Origin: Prevotella sp.
Lineage (GTDB): Bacteria; Bacteroidota; Bacteroidia; Bacteroidales; Bacteroidaceae
Direction of reading: 5' to 3'
NCBI GenBank assembly: GCA_017548525.1
Contig: JAFYZV010000171.1
Location: forward strand, 1-54,591
DNA: 54,591 bases
This document shows positions 26,266 to 34,319 of this stretch, piece after piece; the stretch's first letter is position 1; the number at the start of each line of letters is the position of its first letter. Both the position numbers and the translations under genes were made by a program. Under the pieces are notes generated by a model, which had not been told where the DNA came from, made no database searches, and saw nothing but the letters and a program-made list of their open reading frames with translations.

Positions 26266-27162
26266 TCAGAAATAGATGCCGAAAGCGAGCGATTGGAACT
26301 TAGGCGCAAAGGCCGTGTTCAACACATGGCAGGGGCTGTATTTCACGTAAAAGTCTAACAATGGAGTGCGAATCGTTCCCATGAAGTCCACGGTGAGGGG
26401 CGTTACCCGTGCGTCATTGTCTGTGTCCTTGTATTTCTTCCCATCGATTATGTAACGTGTCTTGATGCTGCTATGCGTGTTCCAGTTGAGCACGGGACCG
26501 ATGCCAAGGCAGAACTTTCGGGCGATACGATGGCTGTAGAGCAAGGGTATCTGTAAGCTAAACACCTTGACACGTGAGAACTTGGGGGAAGCCCCCTCGG
26601 GGTAGGCAGCCAAAAGGATTTTTTCCTCTGCATCCTTGACGAATCGCCAGCGACCCGTCATGCGATAGTTGCGCCAGTCGACGCCGAACCCTACCGACCA
26701 GGTGTCGCGCCCCTTGTTGGTCTTGTAATCCCATTGCACGATGGTCCAGAAAATTTCCCACGACGACCCTACCGACACGTCCATGCCTTTGGGCGTTCCC
26801 AAAGCCTCGTTCCAACCGAAGCCGAGGTGCGTGGTGATTTCTTCGTCGTATCCTCCGTCTTGGCTTCCTTTCTTCTTCAGGCTAAAGGGCAGGCCGAAAT
26901 CCCACCTGTCACTATTGATATTGAGATCGCTCACGTAATTGGAATCGACCAGTTGGATGGTGTTCTCATAACGAAAGTCGTAGTCGTCGTGCCTCCCGTC
27001 TACCTTGATGGTCTGCAACGAGTCGCCCGTGATGATGGTCACCTTGTGTGGGTAGTTTATCACCAATGTGTCGTTGTCATTACTTTCATCCATACATCCT
27101 GCATGGGCTTGCATGGTCATCATCGCCATCAATGCCACGATGGCAAGTACTTGTTTTCTCAT
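26266..27162 (-). CDS. Outer-membrane beta-barrel-like protein in an ECF sigma operon
   Basis: 298 residues with a signal peptide (MRKQVLAIVALMAMMTMQAHA). The mature protein shows barrel-like strands such as HLGFGWNEALG, SWEIFWTIVQWDYK, SVGFGVDWRNYRMTGRWRF, LQIPLLYSHRIARKFCLGIG and a final FQSLAFGIYF ending in an aromatic residue. The last position is typical of proteins inserted by the Bam complex. The function is not known. It is the fourth gene of a unit starting with a sigma factor at 28568, 28 bases after the DUF6108 gene. It may therefore be an envelope protein under control of that sigma factor, which is an inference from gene order. Confidence 0.7.
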   Translation of the reverse strand: MRKQVLAIVALMAMMTMQAHAGCMDESNDNDTLVINYPHKVTIITGDSLQTIKVDGRHDDYDFRYENTIQLVDSNYVSDLNINSDRWDFGLPFSLKKKGSQDGGYDEEITTHLGFGWNEALGTPKGMDVSVGSSWEIFWTIVQWDYKTNKGRDTWSVGFGVDWRNYRMTGRWRFVKDAEEKILLAAYPEGASPKFSRVKVFSLQIPLLYSHRIARKFCLGIGPVLNWNTHSSIKTRYIIDGKKYKDTDNDARVTPLTVDFMGTIRTPLLDFYVKYSPCHVLNTAFAPKFQSLAFGIYF

Positions 27163-27190
27163 TATTATATTTATTATGGGTTGTTAATCA

Positions 27191-27670
27191 TCAATCTTTC
27201 AATAGTTTTTTCAATTCTTCGGGCGACGAGAGGGAGCCTTCCATGTAGATTACCGTGATGACATCGCCCACTAACTTGTAGCACAGGTAACGGTTGGTGC
27301 CGTTGCGGGGTGCCAGTTCGTACATCTGCGTAAATGTCTTTTTCTGGTTGACCATTCGCATGGTACCCGAGCTATATGGGCTGCGGTCTTTGAACTGGTT
27401 GCTGTCGTCGGCGAAGTCTTGGCTTGCCAGATGGTCTATTTTCCTGAATGTCTCGTCGTCAGCCTTGAAGCGGACGCTGCGGAAGTATGAAAGCTTGTAT
27501 TTGCTGATGGATCTTCCTCGGACACGGGTCTCTACCATCTTCTTAGCTGGTACGATTTTGCCCTCAAAGAGTGCGTTGATACGCAACCCTTGTTGGGAGT
27601 ACATTGCCAAAGATGACATAATAAGAAAGAGAAGGATTAAGGCTCTTTTGTTCTTATGGTATGGTTTCAT
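27191..27670 (-). CDS. DUF6108-like exported protein
   Basis: 159 residues with an N-terminal signal segment (ALILLFLIMSSLAMYSQQ). The core GKIVPAKKMVETRVRGRSISKYKLSYFRSVRF resembles, from memory, a Bacteroidota family of unknown function (DUF6108) that often sits next to ECF sigma and anti-sigma genes. It starts 12 bases after the anti-sigma-like gene and precedes the outer-membrane protein by 28 bases. No catalytic motif was seen. A role in envelope stress signalling is possible from the context alone. Confidence 0.65.
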   Translation of the reverse strand: MKPYHKNKRALILLFLIMSSLAMYSQQGLRINALFEGKIVPAKKMVETRVRGRSISKYKLSYFRSVRFKADDETFRKIDHLASQDFADDSNQFKDRSPYSSGTMRMVNQKKTFTQMYELAPRNGTNRYLCYKLVGDVITVIYMEGSLSSPEELKKLLKD

Positions 27671-27682
27671 AACGATATTATT

Positions 27683-28105
27683 TTATTCAAATAGGTCTTT
27701 TAATTGGGTCTCGACGGTTTCGCTTGCCTCGTCATCCGACAAGGTGCTTATGGCGAGTTGCATCTCTTGCATCACCACCTCCTCGTCGGTGACGCGCTCA
27801 CCATAGACGTATGCCACGCATTCGTCGCCCATCGAGAAGTGTTGCCACGCCCCCCATGCCAATATGGCCAGCAAGCAGGCTGCTGCTGATAGGATTTTGA
27901 AAGATGGAAGATGGAAGATGGATGATTTCTTCAACCTTGTTTTTCCCATCTTTTGGAATCCTAACATCATTTCACGGTATACAAGGAGTTGGTCGGGTAC
28001 TTGTTCCTCTGCGTAGAGTTGATAGAGTAGACGCTCTTCTCTGACAGTTGTCTCACCGTCAAAGAACCGTTCTGTCAATGTCAGTATGTCCTGTTGTCTC
28101 TTCAT
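27683..28105 (-). CDS. Putative anti-sigma factor (single-pass membrane protein)
   Basis: 140 residues. The cytoplasmic N-terminus (LTLTERFFDGETTVREERLLYQL) has the short helical form seen in Bacteroidota anti-sigma-like proteins. A single membrane helix follows (SAAACLLAILAWGAWQHF, about residues 73-90), then a periplasmic tail rich in Glu and Asp. It starts one base after the sigma factor stop. This close coupling is the main reason for the call. No classical zinc-binding anti-sigma motif is present, so it could also be a small regulatory membrane protein of other type. Confidence 0.65.
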   Translation of the reverse strand: MKRQQDILTLTERFFDGETTVREERLLYQLYAEEQVPDQLLVYREMMLGFQKMGKTRLKKSSIFHLPSFKILSAAACLLAILAWGAWQHFSMGDECVAYVYGERVTDEEVVMQEMQLAISTLSDDEASETVETQLKDLFE

Positions 28106-28106
28106 T

Positions 28107-28568
28107 TTATTTACGTTTTGTCAGCTTGTCTCTTACTGTCATTCTCGCCCTGCTGAGAGTCTTGCGGACTGCAACCTCCGTCATACCCATGAGCAGGGCG
28201 ATGTCATGGGTTTCCATTCCTTGTTCGTGTCGTAGTAGGAGAATGGTCTGTTGCAAAGGAGGGAGGGCTTTGATGGCCTGCATCATGGCTTCCAACCGTT
28301 CGTCTTTTTCTTCTTCCACGGTGGACACTTGGTCGAGGTTGACCCTCGGACGGCGACTGCGAATGCGGTCGATGCATAGATTCTTGACCATGACGAGGGC
28401 AAGTTTGTCAATGGGAGGTCTCAACTCTTCGCACATCGACCAAAGTTTAAGCATGACATCTTGCGCCACATCCTCCGCCTCCTCGGCATCCCCCAGATAC
28501 CGCAGGGCGGCTTGGAGAAGCCTTGGGCGTAATCTTTCAATGTCTTCTTGGTACTCTTGGCTCGTCAT
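28107..28568 (-). CDS. ECF-type RNA polymerase sigma factor
   Basis: 153 residues. Region 2 is clear (AALRYLGDAEEAEDVAQDVMLKLW, the core-binding and -10 recognition part), and region 4 contains LPPLQQTILLLRHEQGMETHDIALLMGMTEVAVRKTLSRAR, the -35-binding helix-turn-helix. ECF sigma factors direct polymerase to stress or envelope genes. It heads an operon with a membrane anti-sigma-like protein, DUF6108 and an outer-membrane protein. A general-type -7 box at 28589-28596 (TATATTTG on the minus strand) is present, giving a leader of about 14 bases. Confidence 0.92.
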   Translation of the reverse strand: MTSQEYQEDIERLRPRLLQAALRYLGDAEEAEDVAQDVMLKLWSMCEELRPPIDKLALVMVKNLCIDRIRSRRPRVNLDQVSTVEEEKDERLEAMMQAIKALPPLQQTILLLRHEQGMETHDIALLMGMTEVAVRKTLSRARMTVRDKLTKRK

Positions 28569-28596
28569 CGTACAGGTTCTTTACATGTCAAATATA

Positions 28597-28879
28597 CGTA
28601 TGTTTTGGCTTTTTGTGACATCGAGGCATACGAAGATAACAATTATTAACGGGCGTTAATAAATCGTAAAAATGCAGATTTGCGTGGGTTGATATTTCTT
28701 TAAAAAACATAAAAGATGTAATTTTGCAGTCCGATTATTATTTGGGGATGTACTTAGAGTCCCCGGTGTGGAAGTGTTAATAGCGGTGTCTTTGGCCGGG
28801 TATCGTGGTTAGTGAATCGTCCACACAACGAGAAAAAAGAAAGAACGACGTTTTTTTGTAGAAAATTTTTAATTCAGAA
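28597..28879 (+). promoter_or_regulatory. rplM promoter and structured leader
   Basis: The -7 box TAATTTTG lies at 28719-28726, so transcription should start near 28733 and leave about 147 bases before the rplM ATG. In the leader, GGGGA (28744-28748) pairs with TCCCC (28760-28764), and GTGTGG (28766-28771) pairs with CCACAC (28821-28826), enclosing a further folded segment. Leaders that bind r-proteins and repress translation are known for L13 in other phyla. The same role here is inferred. Confidence 0.55.
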
Positions 28880-29341
28880 ATGGACACTTTAAGTTACAAG
28901 ACTATTTCCGTCAACAAGGAAACAGCAAAGAAGGAGTGGGTGCTCATCGACGCTACCGACCAAGTGGTGGGTCGTCTTTGTTCTAAGGTCGCCAAGATAC
29001 TCCGTGGAAAGTATAAGCCTTCATTCACGCCACATGCCGATTGTGGTGACAACGTGATTATCATCAACGCCGAGAAGGTGGTGTTTACTGGCAAGAAAGA
29101 GACTGAGAAGCTCTACACACGCTACACGGGCTATCCCGGTGGCCAGCGTTTCAATACGCCTGCACAACTGCGTTTACGTCCAGATGGTGTCGAGAAAATT
29201 ATCCGCCATGCCGTCAAGGGTATGTTGCCAAAAGGTCCGCTTGGTCGCAGTTTGCTGAAGAACCTATATGTATATAATGGTGAGGAGCATAACCAGCAGG
29301 CTCAAAAGCCCAAGGTGATTGACATCAACGAGTTGAAGTAG
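28880..29341 (+). CDS. rplM: 50S ribosomal protein L13 (uL13)
   Basis: 153 residues. L13 is an early-assembling protein of the large ribosomal subunit. Typical blocks are visible: WVLIDATDQVVGRLCSKVAKILRGK near the start, GDNVIIINAEKVVFTGKKE, YTRYTGYPGG and VKGMLPKGPLGRSLLKNLYVY. Length is normal for Bacteroidota. It is followed after 33 bases by rpsI, the usual pair. Expression is probably set by the leader just upstream. Confidence 0.98.
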   Translation: MDTLSYKTISVNKETAKKEWVLIDATDQVVGRLCSKVAKILRGKYKPSFTPHADCGDNVIIINAEKVVFTGKKETEKLYTRYTGYPGGQRFNTPAQLRLRPDGVEKIIRHAVKGMLPKGPLGRSLLKNLYVYNGEEHNQQAQKPKVIDINELK

Positions 29342-29374
29342 GATTGGTAATCAAGAAAACAGAAGAAAAAAGAT

Positions 29375-29761
29375 ATGGAACAAATTCATGCAATTGGCCG
29401 CCGCAAATGTTCTGTGGCCCGTGTTTATCTTACAGAAGGAACAGGCAAGATCACCATTAACAAGCGAGATCTTGAGACCTATTTCCCCTCTGCCATTCTG
29501 CAGTATGTGGTGAAGCAGCCCCTTGCCCTCCTTGATGTGGAAGGAAAATATGATGTCAAGGTAAATATTTATGGTGGTGGCTTCACAGGACAGAGCCAGG
29601 CTTTGCGCCTTGCTATTGCCCGTGCCCTCGTCAAGATTAATGCTGAGGATAAGAAAGCACTGAAAGACCAAGGATTCCTGACACGTGACTCACGTGCCGT
29701 TGAGCGTAAGAAGCCAGGACAGCCCAAGGCTCGTCGTCGTTTCCAGTTCAGCAAGCGTTAA
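29375..29761 (+). CDS. rpsI: 30S ribosomal protein S9 (uS9)
   Basis: 128 residues. S9 lies in the head of the small subunit and its C-terminal tail reaches the P-site tRNA. The conserved start IHAIGRRKCSVARVYL, the middle GGGFTGQSQALRLAIARALV and the basic tail QPKARRRFQFSKR, with the terminal SKR expected for this family, are all present. It follows rplM by 33 bases and shares its transcript. Confidence 0.98.
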   Translation: MEQIHAIGRRKCSVARVYLTEGTGKITINKRDLETYFPSAILQYVVKQPLALLDVEGKYDVKVNIYGGGFTGQSQALRLAIARALVKINAEDKKALKDQGFLTRDSRAVERKKPGQPKARRRFQFSKR

Positions 29762-29915
29762 TCCCTTTTGGTGACAGTTTAGTATCTAAACCCGATGGAC
29801 TCCCCCTGTCTTGGGGGATTACCATGGGGCTGGTTCTAAGTTATGGGGTGCATGGACTTTTATCCCTGCGCCATAGAATTGAAAAGAAAGTAAACATTTT
29901 AACAAACAAATTACA
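29762..29915 (+). promoter_or_regulatory. Structured spacer before rpsB (candidate leader)
   Basis: 154 bases between rpsI and rpsB. A C/G hairpin (TCCCCC 29801-29806 with GGGGGA 29813-29818) is followed by a longer stem in which GGTGCA (29847-29852) pairs with TGCGCC (29867-29872, one G-U pair) and is extended by TAT/ATA (29842-29844 with 29873-29875). It may be an rpsB-type autoregulatory leader or a weak attenuator after rpsI. Confidence 0.45.
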
Positions 29916-30770
29916 ATGTCAAGAACAAATTTTGATCAATTGCTTGAGGCTGGTTGTCATTTCGGGCACCTTCGCCGCAAGTGGAATCCTGCTATGGCTC
30001 CTTATATCTTCATGGAGCGCAATGGCATTCACATCATCGATTTGCACAAGACGGTTGCCAAGATTGACGAGGCTGCCGAGGCTCTGAAGAACATCGCCAA
30101 GTCAGGAAAGAAAATCCTGTTCGTATCCACCAAGAAACAAGCCAAGGACATCATTGCCGAGAAGGCTACTTCCGTTGGTATGCCATACGTTACAGAGCGT
30201 TGGCCTGGTGGTATGCTCACCAACTTCCCCACTATCCGCAAGGCTGTGAAGAAGATGTCAAACATCGATAAGTTGATGGCTGATGGCACTTTCTCCAACA
30301 TCTCCAAGCGTGAGCTGTTGCAGATTACACGCCAACGTGCTAAGTTGGAGAAGAACCTGGGTTCTATCGCCGATTTGACCCGTCTGCCAAGTGCTCTTTT
30401 CGTCGTTGACGTTTTGAAGGAGAATATCGCCGTGCGCGAGGCTAACCGTTTGGGTATCCCCGTATTTGCCATGGTTGATACCAACTCTGATCCCAACTGC
30501 GTAGACTTCGTAATCCCTGCTAATGATGATGCCAAGGATAGTATCGAGGTGGTACTTAACGCATGTTGTCAGGCTATTGCAGAAGGCTTGGAAGAGCGTA
30601 AGGTAGAGAAAGCTGATGAGAAGGCTGCTGCTGAACAGGCTGAAGAGGCACCAGAACCAAAGCCTCGCCGTGCTCGTCGCGCCCGCAAGGATGAAGCTCC
30701 TACAGCCCCAAAGGCTGAAGAGGAGGTTGCCGCTCCCGCTCCTGCAGAAGAGGCTCCTGAGGCAGAATAA
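29916..30770 (+). CDS. rpsB: 30S ribosomal protein S2 (uS2) with C-terminal extension
   Basis: 284 residues. S2 binds the small subunit late in assembly and is needed for S1 and mRNA binding. The family start (FDQLLEAGCHFGHLRRKWNPAM), the IDLHKTVAKIDEA block and the VPVFAMVDTNSDPN-like region (GIPVFAMVDTNSDPNCVDFVIPAND) are clear. The last 55 residues or so are a low-complexity tail rich in Glu, Ala and Pro with Arg/Lys clusters (KPRRARRARKDE), longer than in E. coli S2. Such tails occur in Bacteroidota. It is 48 bases before tsf. Confidence 0.97.
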   Translation: MSRTNFDQLLEAGCHFGHLRRKWNPAMAPYIFMERNGIHIIDLHKTVAKIDEAAEALKNIAKSGKKILFVSTKKQAKDIIAEKATSVGMPYVTERWPGGMLTNFPTIRKAVKKMSNIDKLMADGTFSNISKRELLQITRQRAKLEKNLGSIADLTRLPSALFVVDVLKENIAVREANRLGIPVFAMVDTNSDPNCVDFVIPANDDAKDSIEVVLNACCQAIAEGLEERKVEKADEKAAAEQAEEAPEPKPRRARRARKDEAPTAPKAEEEVAAPAPAEEAPEAE

Positions 30771-30818
30771 CAAACATTTATTTATCCATTTTTAAAGTTT
30801 TAAGTAAGGAAAAAGATT

Positions 30819-31823
30819 ATGGCATACAAACCCAATATGGAAGATATCAAGAAGTTGCGCACCATGACAGGTGCAGGACTCGCCGACGTGAAAAAAGCAC
30901 TCACCGAGGCTGAGGGCGACTTCGATAAGGCTAAGGAACTGCTCCGCGAGCGTGGACTTGCTATCGCCGCTAAGCGTTCTGACCGTGAGACATCCAATGG
31001 ATGTGTACTCGTCAAGAAGGAAGGCGACTTCGCCGCTATGGTAGCTGTGAAGTGTGAGACTGACTTCGTTGCCAATGGTGCAGACTTCATCGCTATGACC
31101 CAGAGCATCCTTGATGCTGCTATTGCAGCCAAGGCGCAGACGCTCGACGAGGTGAAGGCTCTGAAACTCGCTAATGGCGAGGATGCTGCTTCCGTCGTGA
31201 CACAACGTTCTGGTATCACTGGTGAGAAGATGGAGATTGATGGCTACAATTTCTTGGAGGGAGCCAACATTTCCACATACGATCACATGGGTCGCCACAC
31301 GTTGGCTACCATGGTTCAGCTCAACCAGGACAATGAGGATGCTGCCCATAAGGTAGCTATGCAGGTTGCTGCTATGAAACCTGTGGCTCTCGATGCCAAC
31401 AGTGTTGACCCTGCAATCCTTGATGAGGAGTATAAGACTGCCGTTGAGAAGACCAAGCTTGAGCAGGTTGGTAAGGCTGTGGATGCTGCTTTGCGTAAGG
31501 CTGGCATCAATCCTAACCTCGTTGATAGCGATGACCACATCGAGTCGAATATGGCTAAGGGTTGGCTGACACAAGAGCAAGCTGACGAGGCTCGCCAGAT
31601 TCGTGAGAAGGTGAGCGTTGAGAAAGCTGCCAATTTGCCTGTTCAGATGATTGAGAACATTGCCAAGGGACGTGTCCAGAAGTTCTTGAAGGAGAACTGC
31701 TTGGTAGACCAGGAGTTCCAATTTGGCGATGGCGACAAGGCAAGTGTTGCCGAGTGGCTCAAACGTCAGGACAAGGAGTTGAAGATAGTCGCTTACAAGC
31801 GCTTCACTCTTGCAGCTGAGTAA
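30819..31823 (+). CDS. tsf: Translation elongation factor Ts
   Basis: 334 residues. EF-Ts exchanges GDP for GTP on EF-Tu. The UBA-like N-terminal region (EDIKKLRTMTGAGLADVKKALTEAEGDFDKA) and the EF-Tu-contact motif LRERGLAIAAKRSDRETSNG, followed by VKCETDFVANGADF, are typical. Length is in the range for Bacteroidota EF-Ts, somewhat longer than E. coli. It follows rpsB and ends before a strong intrinsic terminator. Confidence 0.98.
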   Translation: MAYKPNMEDIKKLRTMTGAGLADVKKALTEAEGDFDKAKELLRERGLAIAAKRSDRETSNGCVLVKKEGDFAAMVAVKCETDFVANGADFIAMTQSILDAAIAAKAQTLDEVKALKLANGEDAASVVTQRSGITGEKMEIDGYNFLEGANISTYDHMGRHTLATMVQLNQDNEDAAHKVAMQVAAMKPVALDANSVDPAILDEEYKTAVEKTKLEQVGKAVDAALRKAGINPNLVDSDDHIESNMAKGWLTQEQADEARQIREKVSVEKAANLPVQMIENIAKGRVQKFLKENCLVDQEFQFGDGDKASVAEWLKRQDKELKIVAYKRFTLAAE

Positions 31824-31854
31824 CAAACGACTTTTGTTTTTAACTCATATTCCG

Positions 31855-31890
31855 AGCCAACCCTGTTGTGATAACGGGGTTGGCTTTTTT
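31855..31890 (+). terminator. Intrinsic terminator after tsf
   Basis: AGCCAACCC (31855-31863) pairs with GGGTTGGCT (31877-31885), followed by a T-run from 31885 to 31890. It ends the rpsB-tsf transcript and stands 6 bases before the stop of the convergent glycosyltransferase. Confidence 0.9.
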
Positions 31891-31895
31891 GTGTT

Positions 31896-32672
31896 TCATT
31901 TTTTTAGAAGAGAGCGAAACACAAACCAAAGGTGCATGGAGAGGGTGGTGAGAATGCCGTAATGATGGCTCATCAGTCGGAAACGTTCTATAAGCGATTT
32001 CTTGTGGTTGTTGGTCGTTATTCCTTCGTCAAGGTAATTGGCAACCACCATGCCGATGTTCTTCAATGGTAAATCTCTGTTTTCCGCCTCTTTCATGATG
32101 CGAATGCACCAATCCACGTCTGAGGAGAAACGATAGTGAAGGTCGAATGGGGTTTGCTTGGCAATATCGGTGCGGGCGTAAAATGCTTGATGGCACACCA
32201 ACATTCCCTGCTTGAATGAACGCCAAGATAGTTCTTCGGGAGGTGACAAGCGTCGATGACGGATAAAATTCCCACGTTCATCAACGATGTCTGTATCACC
32301 ATATAATACGGCGGGTAGTTGCTCGCCATCCCCGATACCATTTGCTATCTGCTCTAATGTGTCAGGGTTGGGGAAGGTGTCCCCAGCATTGAGAAATAGG
32401 AGATAGTCGCCTGTTGCTTTGGCAATCCCTTTGTTCATGGCATCGTAAAGCCCTTTGTCGGGTTCAGACGTAATTGAAATGTCGTGCAATGATTCCCTTG
32501 CGACATTTTCTTCTTTATAGTCCCAAGCCAAGGGGAGTGTCCCATCCTTTGAATTACCGTCGATGATAAGGTGCTCAACGTATGGATAAGTTTGCGCTAT
32601 CACGCTGTCAAAAGTCCTTTGGCAAGTGTTAGCCGCATTGTATGTGCAAGTAACGATGGTGAATTTGATCAT
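31896..32672 (-). CDS. Family 2 glycosyltransferase
   Basis: 258 residues from ATG 32672. GT-A fold: FTIVTCTYNAANTCQRTFDSVIAQTY, then HLIIDGNSKDGT and the nucleotide-binding DYLLFLNAGDTF. It belongs to the group of colanic-acid- or capsule-type transferases (WcaE-like), judged by the KGLYDAMNKGIAKATGDY block. It adds a sugar from a nucleotide donor to a lipid-linked glycan at the inner membrane; the sugar is unknown. The start overlaps the stop of the upstream glycosyltransferase by four bases (ATGA), so the two are translationally coupled. In-frame ATGs further upstream lie inside that gene. Confidence 0.9.
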   Translation of the reverse strand: MIKFTIVTCTYNAANTCQRTFDSVIAQTYPYVEHLIIDGNSKDGTLPLAWDYKEENVARESLHDISITSEPDKGLYDAMNKGIAKATGDYLLFLNAGDTFPNPDTLEQIANGIGDGEQLPAVLYGDTDIVDERGNFIRHRRLSPPEELSWRSFKQGMLVCHQAFYARTDIAKQTPFDLHYRFSSDVDWCIRIMKEAENRDLPLKNIGMVVANYLDEGITTNNHKKSLIERFRLMSHHYGILTTLSMHLWFVFRSLLKK

Positions 32673-33943
32673 AGATTCATGTCTTTCATTGCCAATGCCT
32701 CTTGGTACGTTTCCACGTATTTCATTGCCACGTGTTGCTGTGAGTAGCATGTAGCGACTTTCTTGACGGCATTGTCGCTCAATTTCTTCCAATCTGCCTC
32801 ATCCAATACCCATGCCATTCCACGTGCTAAATCCTTTTCGTCTCGGTATTCGGCAACATATCCGTTTTGCTTATGGTCAATCATTTCGGGTATTCCCCCG
32901 ACGTGAAATCCCACGCAAGGAACGCCACATGCCAACGCTTCCATGATGGTGTTGGGTAGGTTGTCTTCCAATGACGGTAGCACAAAGAGGTCGGCACTAT
33001 TGTAGATATTCACGATTTGTCGCTCATCACTCACATACCCCAACGGATAGATGGGCAAGGGGAGTGTGTCGATGAATTCTTCCGAATGTCCTCCAAGGAT
33101 GGCGATGCCCACATTCTCTTTCATGTCGGGGTGTTCCCTCGTCATGGTATCTATGGCGCGGATGAAATAATCCATGCCTTTCCGCTGGTCGGTCACCCGT
33201 TGCGACACGAAGAGGATGATACGCCTATCCGTGGGAAGGTCGCATTCTTTACGGCACTTCTCTTTATCCATGGGCTTGAACGTATGGGTGTCAATCGCGT
33301 TTGGGATGGTATGGATGTGTTGTCCGCGTATCAGACCACTTTTCCGCGCCTCATTGCCTAACCAGTTGCTACAAGTCACGAAATGAATGTCATGACCTTG
33401 CATCATCTCTTCCTTGCGCTTCCACACTTTTGAGGCGAGGTCATGCGAAGAACCTCCACCTGGTAAGAGGGGGCAGAGGCGGCATTTGTCAGTGAAAGCC
33501 GTACACCCACGCGCATAATGACAGATGGCTGTGGCGGGCCACAAGTCGTGCATCGTCCACACCACGGGCTTTCCCGTCGATAGGATGTTGCGGATGTTTT
33601 TTAGTGAGAGCATCCCTTGGTTTATCCAATGTAAGTGGATGACATCTGCCTCCTTGTATTCAGGGAGGGTGGTGATGTCGGTACCCGTATTGGCAATATC
33701 TATCTCAAAAAGGTGCTTGCGCGAAAAGCGTAGCCTCCAGAAGATGCTCCAACGCTCCCAAAGGAAGTTCCATCTCTGTCTCCATCCACCACTCAATGCC
33801 ACCACGGTGAGCTGGTCGCTCGCTTTGTCACGTACCAACATTTTTGCCTTTACGCCGTTTTTGTTCAATGCTTCCAACAACCGATGTGCGGCAACTGCCG
33901 CTCCGCCAGTCTTCTCGCTGGTGTTTACTATCAATACCCGCAT
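32669..33943 (-). CDS. Family 4 glycosyltransferase
   Basis: 424 residues. GT-B fold: N-terminal RVLIVNTSEKTGGAAVAAHRLLEALN, and in the C-terminal half FVSQRVTDQRKGMDYFIRAI and the donor-binding EDNLPNTIMEALACGVPCVGFHVGGIPEM with the two Glu of the family. A small cysteine cluster (CHYARGCTAFTDKCRLCPLL) in the middle is shared with a subgroup of these enzymes. It probably builds a surface polysaccharide together with the coupled GT2 gene. A -7 box at 33972-33979 (TATCTTTG on the minus strand) gives a leader of about 22 bases. Confidence 0.92.
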   Translation of the reverse strand: MRVLIVNTSEKTGGAAVAAHRLLEALNKNGVKAKMLVRDKASDQLTVVALSGGWRQRWNFLWERWSIFWRLRFSRKHLFEIDIANTGTDITTLPEYKEADVIHLHWINQGMLSLKNIRNILSTGKPVVWTMHDLWPATAICHYARGCTAFTDKCRLCPLLPGGGSSHDLASKVWKRKEEMMQGHDIHFVTCSNWLGNEARKSGLIRGQHIHTIPNAIDTHTFKPMDKEKCRKECDLPTDRRIILFVSQRVTDQRKGMDYFIRAIDTMTREHPDMKENVGIAILGGHSEEFIDTLPLPIYPLGYVSDERQIVNIYNSADLFVLPSLEDNLPNTIMEALACGVPCVGFHVGGIPEMIDHKQNGYVAEYRDEKDLARGMAWVLDEADWKKLSDNAVKKVATCYSQQHVAMKYVETYQEALAMKDMNL

Positions 33944-34116
33944 GTGTTTTCAACTAATCTCATAGACTTTACAAAGATAAGGGAAATCATCCATAAAACC
34001 GCATAAAATGATAAAATATTCATTGTGTACGAACACAAATGCTTGATTTATGTCAAGAATAGGATAAAAATACATCTTTTTTCATAAAAAGTTATGGCGG
34101 ATGTTGAAAATCGTCG

Positions 34117-34124
34117 TACCTTTG
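34117..34124 (+). promoter_or_regulatory. -7 box of the small RNA gene
   Basis: TACCTTTG fits TAnnTTTG on the plus strand. Predicted +1 is about 34131. No clear TTG is found at the usual -33 spacing. Confidence 0.55.
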
Positions 34125-34130
34125 CATCGT

Positions 34131-34319
34131 CAAAAGGTTAATAGATTGTTTAGGTTAGTAGTAATAGATTTAGGTTTTTAGTTATTAGGTTTAAGGTAGA
34201 TTAAACGATTGTTTAACAGGTGACAATGGTGACCGTGAGGTTCCCATTTGTTCAGAAAGGATTTTTAGTTAAACATAGTGATACGTCGCTGTTCGTTGAG
34301 AATAGCGGCGTATTTTTTT
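34131..34319 (+). ncRNA. Candidate structured small RNA (about 190 nt)
   Basis: Defined by the promoter box at 34117-34124 and the terminator at 34281-34319. The 5' half is A+T-rich and contains no start codon with a usable frame. In the 3' half, GTTTAAC (34211-34217) pairs with GTTAAAC (34268-34274). Inside it lies a stem of TGA, CAA, TGG and ACC segments (34221-34234) paired with GGT, CCA, TTG and TCA (34239-34254), with small bulges and a GTGA tetraloop (34235-34238). Size, promoter and terminator resemble the Bacteroidales-1/6S-like RNAs of this order. That identity is a guess; a lineage-specific sRNA is equally possible. Confidence 0.6.
34281..34319 (+). terminator. Intrinsic terminator of the small RNA
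   Basis: ATACGTCGCT (34281-34290) pairs with AGCGGCGTAT (34304-34313, one G-U pair) and is followed by seven T residues (34313-34319). Confidence 0.85.

Noticed and set aside
30792-31826. 344-residue open frame antisense to tsf
   Set aside because: It lies exactly opposite tsf, a certain gene. The long open antisense frame follows from the codon bias of tsf.
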